Of a DNA stretch of 64,000 bases, positions 45,724-53,486 are shown in pieces (positions within the stretch are counted from its first letter, which is position 1; the number at the start of each line of letters is the position of its first letter). This DNA comes from Bacilli bacterium. GTDB taxonomy: Bacteria > Bacillota_I > Bacilli_A > RF39 > UBA660. The notes under the pieces were generated by a model. That model saw only the letters and a program-made list of their open reading frames with translations, searched no databases and was not told the DNA's origin. The translations under genes were made by a program, and so were the position numbers. The stretch lies in assembly GCA_017484065.1 (NCBI GenBank), contig JAFUTX010000013.1:1-64000 (forward strand), read 5' to 3'.

Positions 45724-46837
45724 TTAATAATTCCTCATAAATCTTTGTATATTCAGGTAGTATATTATTTATTTCATATTTATCTACTAACCCTTTATTA
45801 TTTGTTCCTAATTTATTTGATAATGCTTTATTACTTTTTAACTCTTCGATTGTATTAATTAAATACTTGTCATCATTAATAGGAACAATTATTCCATTAT
45901 AATTATTTTTAATTAAATCTCTATTACCTCTACAATCAGTTACAACAATTGTTTTTTGCTTAGCCATTGCTTCCATTATATTAAGTGGCAACCCCTCTTG
46001 GCGACTTACTGATAATACTAAATCAGATATATCTAATAGCTTTGAAACATCAGATCTAAATCCTAGTATTTTAATACTATTATTTAGATTTAATTTCTCA
46101 ATCATATTATCAATCTTTTTATTTAGGATGTCTCCTCCAACTAATAAGACTTTAATATTATCTAAATTCATTTTAGAAAGTGCCTTAACTAAATATTCTT
46201 GTCTTTTTCTTTTAGATATTTCAGCAATATAAATAATTACATAATCTTTATTATTAATACCTAATTGTTTTCTTACAGTTTTCTTTTGATTTATATTTAA
46301 CGTATTATTAAATCTATCTTGATGATAACCTATACCATTAATTAATCTAGTATCTATTTTAAAATGTTTCTTACTAAATTGATAATCTTCATTATTTATA
46401 GTAACTAATATATCAGTGTATTTAGATAAATACTTTTCAATAGGATAATACAGTATATAATTAATAATTGGAGCACCTTTAAAGAAATGAAAGCCATGAG
46501 CAGTATATAATATTTTAACTAAATTTTTCTTCTTCATTTTTTTAGCAGCGAAACGAGTAATAACCGCTCCCATTGGAGTACTAGTAGAAATAAAATCATA
46601 TTGTTCTTCTCTAATTACTTTTTTTAATTTAGTTATAGCTTTAATATTGTCTAACTTAAAAGGAGTACGATGAATTGGAATAGATATTTTTTTGTCACAA
46701 TTAGGCCATATCTTGTTTGTATTAGTTGCAACATGAACAATATACCCTTGTTTTTTTAAATAAGCAATATATGGTAAATAACATAGTTCAATATGCATAT
46801 CCGTATTAGCAACAAATAATATCTTCTTTTGTTTCAT
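45704..46837 (-). CDS. GT4-family glycosyltransferase, EpsD-like
   Basis: The 377-residue GT-B enzyme has N-terminal motifs ILFVANTDMHIELCYLPYIA, STSTPMGAVITRFAAKK and TAHGFHFFKG, typical of capsule and exopolysaccharide transferases of the EpsD kind. The C-terminal donor site has LSVSRQEGLPLNIMEAMAKQ. It probably adds a sugar to a lipid-linked intermediate at the inner face of the membrane. The sugar cannot be told from sequence. Confidence 0.82.
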   Translation of the reverse strand: MKQKKILFVANTDMHIELCYLPYIAYLKKQGYIVHVATNTNKIWPNCDKKISIPIHRTPFKLDNIKAITKLKKVIREEQYDFISTSTPMGAVITRFAAKKMKKKNLVKILYTAHGFHFFKGAPIINYILYYPIEKYLSKYTDILVTINNEDYQFSKKHFKIDTRLINGIGYHQDRFNNTLNINQKKTVRKQLGINNKDYVIIYIAEISKRKRQEYLVKALSKMNLDNIKVLLVGGDILNKKIDNMIEKLNLNNSIKILGFRSDVSKLLDISDLVLSVSRQEGLPLNIMEAMAKQKTIVVTDCRGNRDLIKNNYNGIIVPINDDKYLINTIEELKSNKALSNKLGTNNKGLVDKYEINNILPEYTKIYEELLNEENNN

Positions 46838-46862
46838 ACTACCTATTCTCCTTCATACATTA

Positions 46863-48014
46863 TTATATAATATCTTCCCACATTTTTAAAACTTTTTCTT
46901 TACTATAATCCGTAGCACGCTTTCTTGACTTCTTTTTATACTTATTATATAAATTTTTATCTTTCAAAAGCAATATGATTGCTTCAGCAATTATTTTTTC
47001 TTCTTTTGTTAATTCATCACTAGCAGAATACATAACTCTATTACAAGGCGGAATCAGTATTCCGTATTCTCCTAAGTGAATATCAATACTATCATTACTT
47101 TTAGAAACTAGTATTTCTTTCGAACCACCTGGAGAGTTTGTTGCAATACAAGGCACTTCACAAGAAAGTGCTTCTAATAAGACATTAGGCATGCCTTCGT
47201 AAAAAGAGTTTAAAATAAATATTTGAGAGTTATAAATATAAGGATATATATTATTCATATGTTCAAGAATAAAAATATTCTTTTCTAGATTTAAATCTTT
47301 AACTAGACTTTGATAATACTCTTTAAGTTTACCTCTACCAACCAATATAAGATGAGCTTCATTATCATATTCTACAACCTTTTTAAAAGCTCTTATTAAG
47401 TGCCATTGACCTTTTTGAAAAGAGTATCTACCGGGACAAATAATAGTTTTATTATTAAATATCTTTTGATATTTAATAGGTATTTTCTTAACTTTTTGTT
47501 TATCAATATAATCTAAATCGCAGAAATTAGGAATTACTATATTTTTATTAATATTCGAATTAAAATTATCTATTTGATCTTGCATAACATCTTCTGAAAC
47601 ATTAACTATTAAATCTACTCTTTTTATTATTCTTTTATATAACTTTAATAATTTTTTTGAATATATTTCATTATTAGCAGAAATGTAATTACGAACAGAA
47701 ACAATCACTTTATCATGATATTTAGATAAATAATTAAATATATTATATTTAAGCATAAAACTTATTGATGTATCTATTTTTAGTTCTTTTTTTAGTTTTC
47801 TTAATTTATAAATACCAATTAATCCTTTTTTACAATAAACTAATTCAGATATTTCAACAATATTTACTTGAGGGTTATAATCACGCTTAGTAGCATCTCT
47901 TAAGACTAAAGTTATATTATATTTATCTTTTAAATTCTCACATAGATTATTAACTACTCGCTCTGCTCCACCTGTTCTCAAATCTCCAATTATAAATAGT
48001 ATATTTTTTTTCAT
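46863..48014 (-). CDS. GT4-family glycosyltransferase
   Basis: The 383-residue GT-B enzyme has the acceptor-side motif FIIGDLRTGGAERVVNNL, donor-side LILVGRGKLKEYYQSLV and ILNSFYEGMPNVLLEALSCE followed by TNSPGGSKEIL. It is closely similar in organisation to the glycosyltransferase half of the fusion at 38566, including the late insert with LGEYGILIPPC. AGGTGA precedes the ATG. It is the second gene of the operon. Confidence 0.85.
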   Translation of the reverse strand: MKKNILFIIGDLRTGGAERVVNNLCENLKDKYNITLVLRDATKRDYNPQVNIVEISELVYCKKGLIGIYKLRKLKKELKIDTSISFMLKYNIFNYLSKYHDKVIVSVRNYISANNEIYSKKLLKLYKRIIKRVDLIVNVSEDVMQDQIDNFNSNINKNIVIPNFCDLDYIDKQKVKKIPIKYQKIFNNKTIICPGRYSFQKGQWHLIRAFKKVVEYDNEAHLILVGRGKLKEYYQSLVKDLNLEKNIFILEHMNNIYPYIYNSQIFILNSFYEGMPNVLLEALSCEVPCIATNSPGGSKEILVSKSNDSIDIHLGEYGILIPPCNRVMYSASDELTKEEKIIAEAIILLLKDKNLYNKYKKKSRKRATDYSKEKVLKMWEDII

Positions 48015-48027
48015 TTAAATCACCTAA

Positions 48028-49056
48028 TTATTTAAAAATATCATTCCACTTTTGATACACTTCATCACTATTAAATAGTTTCTTAGTTACATATGAATTA
48101 GACTTTAATACTTCTTCTATTTTATCTTTTAACTTTATTGGATTATTACATTCAACTATATATTTATTATCTAATAATTCCTCTATTACTTCAGTTGATC
48201 TAGTAGATACTACCGGAATATTTAAAGCTAACGATTCTAAGATAGTATTAGGCATACCCTCATAATTAGAAGATAAAACAAATAATGAAGCATTACTAAT
48301 CTTATCATATATTTCTTTTTCATTTGTAATAATAGATACTCTTTTTTGTAAATTATTCTTCTTTATATATTTATCTAATTTTTTCTTATATTTACCATTT
48401 CCATATATTTCTAAATGGTAATCTTTATCATTTAACATTTTAAAGGCTTTTAATAAAAGCATTTGGTTTTTTTGTTTACATAATCTTCCAGCATTAACTA
48501 TTTTCTTTTCTTTTTTATTACTTCTAACTTTTATTTTATTAATAGGATTTGGTATAATTTCTACCTTTTTAGATAAATACTTTGGTAAATACTTTTTATA
48601 ACTCTTGCTTTGTATTACAATTTTATCAGCCATTTTATAATAATGATTTCTTAAGAATTTTAAAAATCTAAATTCTTTAGTAGGATGATTACGTATAGAT
48701 ACTATAAATTTAATATCAGGATACTTTTTTCTTAGTTTTAATAATCTAATAGTTGGTTCTGGTAAAAATGCAACTATGCACTTTGGCCTTTCTTTAGCTA
48801 TTATCTCTTTTAATCTTTTAGTTCTATATCTACTTATTTTAGTTATAATCTTTTTATATATTTTTTCATCTAGTTTATTTTTATTATCAAGATTTAGATA
48901 TTTAATTCTTTTATCTAATTTATAATTGCTTTTACTATTATGATTAGTAACTAATAGAACATCATTAGAATTAATAAAATAATTAGCTAACTCGCTAATA
49001 ACTTTTTCTGCTCCCCCGCTAGTCATTCCCATAGTATAAAACATTATTTTTTTCAT
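48028..49056 (-). CDS. GT4-family glycosyltransferase
   Basis: The 342-residue GT-B enzyme starts MKKIMFYTMGMTSGGAEKVI. Its donor-site motifs are NAGRLCKQKNQMLLLKAF, LEIYGNGKYKKKL and VLSSNYEGMPNTILESLALN. It is very Lys-rich, which fits membrane association. It is the first gene of the apparent seven-gene polysaccharide operon. Confidence 0.85.
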   Translation of the reverse strand: MKKIMFYTMGMTSGGAEKVISELANYFINSNDVLLVTNHNSKSNYKLDKRIKYLNLDNKNKLDEKIYKKIITKISRYRTKRLKEIIAKERPKCIVAFLPEPTIRLLKLRKKYPDIKFIVSIRNHPTKEFRFLKFLRNHYYKMADKIVIQSKSYKKYLPKYLSKKVEIIPNPINKIKVRSNKKEKKIVNAGRLCKQKNQMLLLKAFKMLNDKDYHLEIYGNGKYKKKLDKYIKKNNLQKRVSIITNEKEIYDKISNASLFVLSSNYEGMPNTILESLALNIPVVSTRSTEVIEELLDNKYIVECNNPIKLKDKIEEVLKSNSYVTKKLFNSDEVYQKWNDIFK

Positions 49057-49110
49057 TGTAATACATCCTCAATATCTATCTTATCAAATATATAGAAAAA
49101 GGACAAACAA

Positions 49111-49143
49111 TAAATACCATAATAACTACTTATTATGGTATTT
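49111..49143 (-). terminator. Terminator of the GGDEF gene
   Basis: AAATACCATAATAA at 49112-49125 pairs with TTATTATGGTATTT at 49130-49143. The 14-bp stem has a TAGT-type loop and contains the stop codon. The following T tract is weak. Confidence 0.7.
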
Positions 49144-50712
49144 TTTCTTTTCGACATACATTAATTTATCAGCTTTTAAGAATAAATCACGCATAGTTGT
49201 ACTATCATAATCTTTAGAATAAGTTACACCTATTGAATAACTAATATTAATGTCAGATGATCTCTCATTATAGTTTTTAATAATTCTATTTAAATTACTT
49301 ATTTGTTCTTTAAACGTAGTTTTATCACTATTAGGTGAAATTACTATAAATTCATCTCCACCCCATCTACCGACAAAACTATCTTTACTAATTGATTTAT
49401 ACAAAATATTAGAAAAATCTACAATAAGTTTATCACCTAAAGCATGGCCTTTTTGATCATTTACTTCTTTTAAACCATTTAAATCTATTACTGCTAATAC
49501 TATATCATTAGTTAATTTATCAGGATTATTAATCATTTCTTTACAACGATTATTATTATATAGACCGGTTAATGCATCTATACTAGATTGTTGATGTAAC
49601 TCTTTTATCGTTTCATAAGCCATTAATGTAACATCAAATATTAGTGCTATAAGTAAACTAAATGAATAATTACTGGAATTCATAAATATATATATCAAAA
49701 CATCAACTAATGCCCCAATAAATAGTATTATTAATAATAAATTAGTAGTTCGTAATTTTCTATTTTTTATTGTATCTTTGATTACTACAAAGCTTATTAA
49801 TAGTATATAGATAATTACAGTTAAATGATATATAAATAAATTATTTCTAACATCTGATATTTTAAATAATTCTAATAATATAATAATTACTGGATAAGCT
49901 AAAACCATTAAAGTATTTATATTAAGTAGTAATCTACTACTATTACTTACTTTATTTTTTATATAAGTATTAAGTGCTACTGGAGCTAAGAACATACTAA
50001 ATAAAGATAAGTAAGATACCAATACACTTGAATTAGGATACAACAAATGAGTATACTTCATATCAGTTATACGCCATATACCAATAAATATAGCAAATAA
50101 CCCGATATATTCTAATTCATTAGTTTTCTTTTTCTTTATATAATATATTAAAGCTGTAATGCATAGTAACAATCCTAAAGCTATACCAGAATAACTAATG
50201 ATTATTTGAGTTAAACTTTCTTTTAATTCATTAATATAGATATTTTTATATGAACCTTCATAAATATTTATCTTACAATCCAATAAAGATTTATATACAG
50301 GAGTTATTTCTAATCTAACTTTCTTACCATTATCATTTTTAGTAATAGGAATAACAATATAATGGCTTCCTACTGTACTTGTTATATTAGAACTAGCATT
50401 TATTGTATAAACTAGTTCTTTATCAATATATGCTTTTAAATAACTATGAGAAATATAAAAAGATATAGTATTATCATAATCGCTATCACTATTTAAATCC
50501 CATTCATATACTCTTGTTATACCTACCGGACTATCTTTAGATTCTATTTCCAAGTAATGATAATCTTTAATTTCATTAATATGATTATCTTCTCTTTTAT
50601 TATCTATTTCAACATTAGTATTAATTGATACATAACAAATATATCCAACTACTAATATAAAGAGTAAGCTTACTAATATCTTCAAATTTTTGTTATTTAC
50701 GACTTGCTTCAT
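49126..50712 (-). CDS. Membrane-bound diguanylate cyclase (GGDEF protein)
   Basis: The 528-residue protein has an N-terminal membrane segment, an extracytoplasmic domain of about 140 residues, then seven or so membrane segments (about 175-360) in the 7TMR-DISM style, and a GGDEF domain (SIDALTGLYNN and GRWGGDEFIVIS). The intact GGDEF suggests active c-di-GMP synthesis. The RxxD inhibitory site is not seen ahead of it. The start at 50712 (MKQVVNNK) follows GGGTGG; the frame is open further upstream. No c-di-GMP effector gene is apparent nearby. It may link a surface signal to pilus or polysaccharide output. Confidence 0.88.
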   Translation of the reverse strand: MKQVVNNKNLKILVSLLFILVVGYICYVSINTNVEIDNKREDNHINEIKDYHYLEIESKDSPVGITRVYEWDLNSDSDYDNTISFYISHSYLKAYIDKELVYTINASSNITSTVGSHYIVIPITKNDNGKKVRLEITPVYKSLLDCKINIYEGSYKNIYINELKESLTQIIISYSGIALGLLLCITALIYYIKKKKTNELEYIGLFAIFIGIWRITDMKYTHLLYPNSSVLVSYLSLFSMFLAPVALNTYIKNKVSNSSRLLLNINTLMVLAYPVIIILLELFKISDVRNNLFIYHLTVIIYILLISFVVIKDTIKNRKLRTTNLLLIILFIGALVDVLIYIFMNSSNYSFSLLIALIFDVTLMAYETIKELHQQSSIDALTGLYNNNRCKEMINNPDKLTNDIVLAVIDLNGLKEVNDQKGHALGDKLIVDFSNILYKSISKDSFVGRWGGDEFIVISPNSDKTTFKEQISNLNRIIKNYNERSSDINISYSIGVTYSKDYDSTTMRDLFLKADKLMYVEKKKYHNK

Positions 50713-50827
50713 ATTACCACCCTTTTTTAAAGACACTTCACCATTATATAAAAAATATATTTAAAAAGCAATTTATTTTTTCTTTTTTTAAACACTCTAT
50801 ATTTTATTAAAAATAATCAGAAATGAT

Positions 50828-50846
50828 ACACATTTTGTGTTATAAT
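50828..50846 (+). promoter_or_regulatory. Extended -10 promoter with overlapping palindrome
   Basis: TATAAT at 50841-50846 is preceded by TG at 50838-50839, an extended -10 element. An inverted repeat ACACA-TTT-TGTGT at 50828-50840 sits directly upstream and could be an operator. No good -35 box is present. The IMPACT-domain gene starts at 50864. Confidence 0.55.
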
Positions 50847-50863
50847 TTTAATAGGTGTTTTAA

Positions 50864-51220
50864 ATGAAACTTATAAACGAATATGAATATACAATAAAAA
50901 AATCACGGTTTATCGCTTATTATTATGAGATTGATAACGAAGATGAAGCAAAAGGAATAATTGAATTCTTAAAAAAAGAGCATAAAAAAGCCAGACACAT
51001 TCCTTATGCATATAAAGTAGGTTCTACTGCTAAAAAAAGTGATGATAAAGAGCCTAGTAATACTGCAGGATCTCCTATTTATAATATTTTAGAAAAGAAT
51101 AATTTAAACAATAGATTAATTGCGGTAGTACGTTATTTTGGTGGTATTAAATTAGGTGCTGGAGGTTTAATTAGAGCATATAGTACTGCTTGTAAAGAAG
51201 TGATAAAAAAGGACTATTAA
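50864..51220 (+). CDS. YigZ/IMPACT-family protein, N-terminal domain only
   Basis: The 118-residue protein contains the complete IMPACT (UPF0029) domain: KKSRFIAYYYEID, ARHIPYAYKVG, SDDKEPSNTAGSPIYNILE and VRYFGGIKLGAGGLIRAYS. Bacterial YigZ proteins are usually about 200 residues with a further ferredoxin-like domain; that part is absent, and a terminator follows at once, so the short form is clean and not a frameshift. Function in bacteria is not settled. It is the only plus-strand protein gene in the right two-thirds of the window. Confidence 0.85.
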   Translation: MKLINEYEYTIKKSRFIAYYYEIDNEDEAKGIIEFLKKEHKKARHIPYAYKVGSTAKKSDDKEPSNTAGSPIYNILEKNNLNNRLIAVVRYFGGIKLGAGGLIRAYSTACKEVIKKDY

Positions 51221-51233
51221 AATAGTCCTTTTA
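51206..51233. terminator. Bidirectional terminator
   Basis: AAAGGACTATT at 51208-51218 pairs with AATAGTCCTTT at 51221-51231, flanked by A and T runs. It serves both the IMPACT gene and the convergent surface-protein gene. Confidence 0.85.
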
Positions 51234-51240
51234 ATTTATT

Positions 51241-53055
51241 CTATTTTGATAATGTATAAGGTTTTAAAGAAGTCCCTTCTCCACCATCTATCTTAACTTC
51301 TGAATCAAGATATAATACTGGACGAATATTCCATGAGTAATATGCTGTTTTTGAACTCAAATTAGAATCATCATATATAAATGCTGCAGCTGTTCCATCA
51401 ATACGAGATGGTGTTATAGTCCATTGTGAATGATCAGCATTGCCTAGCCAATCTTCATCACGACATTCTTGAGACCAATGAGCAATGTCACGTTCAACAC
51501 AAGCAGTTTCATAAACTACCCCAGTTGAAGCATAGCCATAATCACTTGGATACATTAAAGCAATATTGCCTGTCCAGGAACCTGGATTGCCTTCATATAC
51601 ATAAGACGTATTTCTTTCAGCAACATACCATTCTGGTGGTAGCATATTAGAGTAATAACTATCGTATTTAGATTTAGTACTATAACCTCCTAAATAATAT
51701 GTAGCAGTATCTATTAAATTCTTATCAGACAAATTTCCATAGTAATCTGCTCCATTTAAATAAGCATTGGTAGAACTATGTTCCCAGTTATTATAATTGT
51801 ACCCGGTAGCTTGAGTAGCAGAATAAGCATAATTTAATAATAAATCAGCTTTAGCAATTTTTAATCTAGAATGCCCAGCCACACTAGTTGTTCCACCAGC
51901 AACATTATTCATAACCCCTATAATACGCCATAATTCTCCATTAAATGAAACATAGTTATTAGGATTAGCTCCGACATATCTTACATTATGATCTGTTGTT
52001 CCGTCATCAATAAGAGAAGTATCTCCCGCGGTTTTCAAACTCATTACATAATCTGTTGCAATTGCAGGTAAAGACATACCAGGAGTAGATGATGAAGTAG
52101 TAGCTAATGCTCTTTCTAAGTATATAACGTCACTTGTACTTAATACTCCATCTAAATCTATATCTCCAAGTACCTTAATTAATGGATTAGCAGTAGTTAA
52201 GTTTTTTCTTAAAACATATACATCGCTACGATCTACTACTCCATCATTATTTACATCACCTTTTTTATATAATGATGATGAACTACCAGAAATATAATTC
52301 TCTACTGCAGTACTATCATTACTATTAATTACTCCATCAGCATTAACATCTGCTAATGATTTTTGACTTGTAGAAGCAGAACTTGGACTAGCTATTATAC
52401 CAGATAATATAGATGAATCATCAGAATTAACTTCTCCATCTTTATTGATATCTCCCATCTCATACAATGGATATGATTTTTCATTAGCATTTTCTCCACT
52501 TATAGTTATTTTACCGCTATAACTTTTATTCATTTCACTTGTAGGAGCATACTTATCAATCCATAGTCTTAACTTATAAGTTATTGTATAACCTTCACTT
52601 CCTACTGGTGATAATACTCCGCTAGTTAATGCCTTGGCATCATCTGCTACTGTATTAGCAAGTATTTGTATGCCATTATTATAATTTGATAATAATTCAA
52701 CTGGTTCATCATCTAATACAGCATTAATGCTTGATAGTTGTAACCTATCGTTATTAATTAAACTTTCCAAGTTTACGGTATATGCAATATACCCATCACA
52801 TCTATTTGTCAATGTGAATTCATATCCTTCTAAGTTCATTCCTTCTTCATCACTTATTGGATAAGTACTAGATAGTTTTACACCTGTTTTACCTACTACA
52901 GTATCTTTGAATTCTAGACTTAAACATGTTGTTCCTACTACGTTTTCATCTTCTTGTGTTTGAGTTGTAGTCCAATATGCATATGTACTACTTAAAACTA
53001 CTATAGCCAATAATAAAACAGTTAAAATATAATATTTTACTTTATTATTTTTCAT
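51241..53055 (-). CDS. SipW/TasA-type surface protein with dockerin-like repeats and the shared display domain
   Basis: The 604-residue protein has the N-terminus KYYILTVLLLAIVVLSSTYA then YWTT, like other SipW-type anchors, and a TasA-like domain (about 40-195). Four calcium-binding loops follow: GDINKDGEVNSDD, ADVNADGVINSND, GDVNNDGVVDRSD and GDIDLDGVLSTSD, i.e. two dockerin type I modules. The shared C-terminal domain runs from VRYVGANPNNYVSFNGELWR to NIRPVLYLDSEVKI. Its last loop is AT-rich, so no DGR signal. The start at 53055 has GGAAGG upstream. Dockerins normally bind cohesins; none is visible here. Confidence 0.82.
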   Translation of the reverse strand: MKNNKVKYYILTVLLLAIVVLSSTYAYWTTTQTQEDENVVGTTCLSLEFKDTVVGKTGVKLSSTYPISDEEGMNLEGYEFTLTNRCDGYIAYTVNLESLINNDRLQLSSINAVLDDEPVELLSNYNNGIQILANTVADDAKALTSGVLSPVGSEGYTITYKLRLWIDKYAPTSEMNKSYSGKITISGENANEKSYPLYEMGDINKDGEVNSDDSSILSGIIASPSSASTSQKSLADVNADGVINSNDSTAVENYISGSSSSLYKKGDVNNDGVVDRSDVYVLRKNLTTANPLIKVLGDIDLDGVLSTSDVIYLERALATTSSSTPGMSLPAIATDYVMSLKTAGDTSLIDDGTTDHNVRYVGANPNNYVSFNGELWRIIGVMNNVAGGTTSVAGHSRLKIAKADLLLNYAYSATQATGYNYNNWEHSSTNAYLNGADYYGNLSDKNLIDTATYYLGGYSTKSKYDSYYSNMLPPEWYVAERNTSYVYEGNPGSWTGNIALMYPSDYGYASTGVVYETACVERDIAHWSQECRDEDWLGNADHSQWTITPSRIDGTAAAFIYDDSNLSSKTAYYSWNIRPVLYLDSEVKIDGGEGTSLKPYTLSK

Positions 53056-53121
53056 AAACACACCTTCCTCTATTATTACTATTTAACTATAACAAATTTT
53101 TTAAATTATAGCAAGATAACT

Positions 53122-53150
53122 AAAAAAAAAACTAATATTTACATTAGTTT
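53122..53150 (-). terminator. Terminator after the decayed toxin gene
   Basis: AACTAATGT and ATATTAGTT arms pair on the minus strand and are followed by about ten T. This marks the 3' end of the toxin-antitoxin unit. Confidence 0.8.
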
Positions 53151-53256
53151 CATTCTATTACTTTAAGTTCTTCTAACATTTGATTTTTTATTCTATCTAT
53201 ATCAGTAAAGAATAAATTTATTTAATATGATATAAATATCCTGTTTCTATTTTCAT
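53150..53256 (-). pseudogene. Remnant of a ToxN/AbiQ (CptN-like) type III toxin gene
   Basis: After a strong ribosome binding site (CAGGAGGATTTA) the frame reads MKIETGYLYHIK and stops. After a shift it continues INLFFTDIDRIKNQMLEELK and ends VIE. Full-length ToxN/AbiQ-family endoribonucleases as I know them begin with a similar M-x-G-Y-x-Y-H-I-K and end with a similar FFTDI-D-I-K segment, so roughly 130 middle codons appear to be deleted. The toxin cannot be active. The family assignment is supported by the repeat-terminator-gene order upstream. Family matches are from memory. Confidence 0.7.
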
Positions 53257-53272
53257 TAAATCCTCCTGAATA

Positions 53273-53312
53273 ATAAAAAGGAAGTTTCAAATCAAATATG
53301 ATAAAAACTTCC
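53273..53312 (-). terminator. Internal terminator between type III antitoxin RNA and toxin
   Basis: GGAAGTTT at 53280-53287 pairs with AAACTTCC at 53305-53312. On the minus strand it is followed by TTTTTATT and then by the toxin's ribosome binding site. Type III loci use such a leaky terminator to set the antitoxin-to-toxin ratio. Confidence 0.8.
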
Positions 53313-53441
53313 TACTAATTTACCTACCGGAATCTCTTATTACTCGCACCATCCGTAAGCGAGAAACATTGACAAACCGGAATCTCTTATTACTCGCACC
53401 ATCCGTAAGCGAGAACATTTACAATTGAATTGCTTCAATGT
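53313..53441 (-). ncRNA. Type III antitoxin-like RNA with two tandem repeats
   Basis: The minus-strand transcript begins near 53441 and covers two units of about 50 bases (53376-53424 and 53326-53375). Each holds CTCGCTTACGGATGGTGCGA, in which CTCGC and GCGAG can pair, followed by an identical GTAATAAGAGATTCCGGT. A short hairpin (TTTACATTGAA with TTCAATTGTAAA) precedes the first unit. Promoter, tandem repeats, terminator and toxin in this order are the layout of ToxIN/CptIN/TenpIN loci, where the RNA repeats bind and block the ribonuclease toxin. Confidence 0.68.
53326..53424. repeat. Two tandem direct repeats, period 50
   Basis: The 40 bases at 53326-53365 and 53376-53415 are identical, and the spacers (ACATTGACAA and CATTTACAA) are also alike. 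The repeats are richer in G and C than the surroundings. The spacing of about 10 bases rules out a CRISPR array. Confidence 0.95.
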
Positions 53442-53447
53442 AAACAC

Positions 53448-53476
53448 AATATATCATATATTATACTATCAGTCAA
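53448..53476 (-). promoter_or_regulatory. Promoter of the type III antitoxin RNA
   Basis: On the minus strand TTGACT (53471-53476) and TATATT (53448-53453) are separated by 17 bases. The start would fall near 53441, just before the repeats. It lies immediately after the topA stop. Confidence 0.75.
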
Positions 53477-53486
53477 TTATTTTTTA

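Noticed and set aside
38566-46837. Lasso-peptide or other RiPP cluster
   Set aside because: An asparagine-synthetase-like enzyme and an ABC exporter are present, but no leader peptidase, recognition element or precursor gene is seen, and glycosyltransferases dominate the operon.
53326-53415. CRISPR array
   Set aside because: Only two identical 40-base units with about 10-base, similar spacers. The context (promoter, terminator, toxin remnant) fits a type III antitoxin RNA instead.
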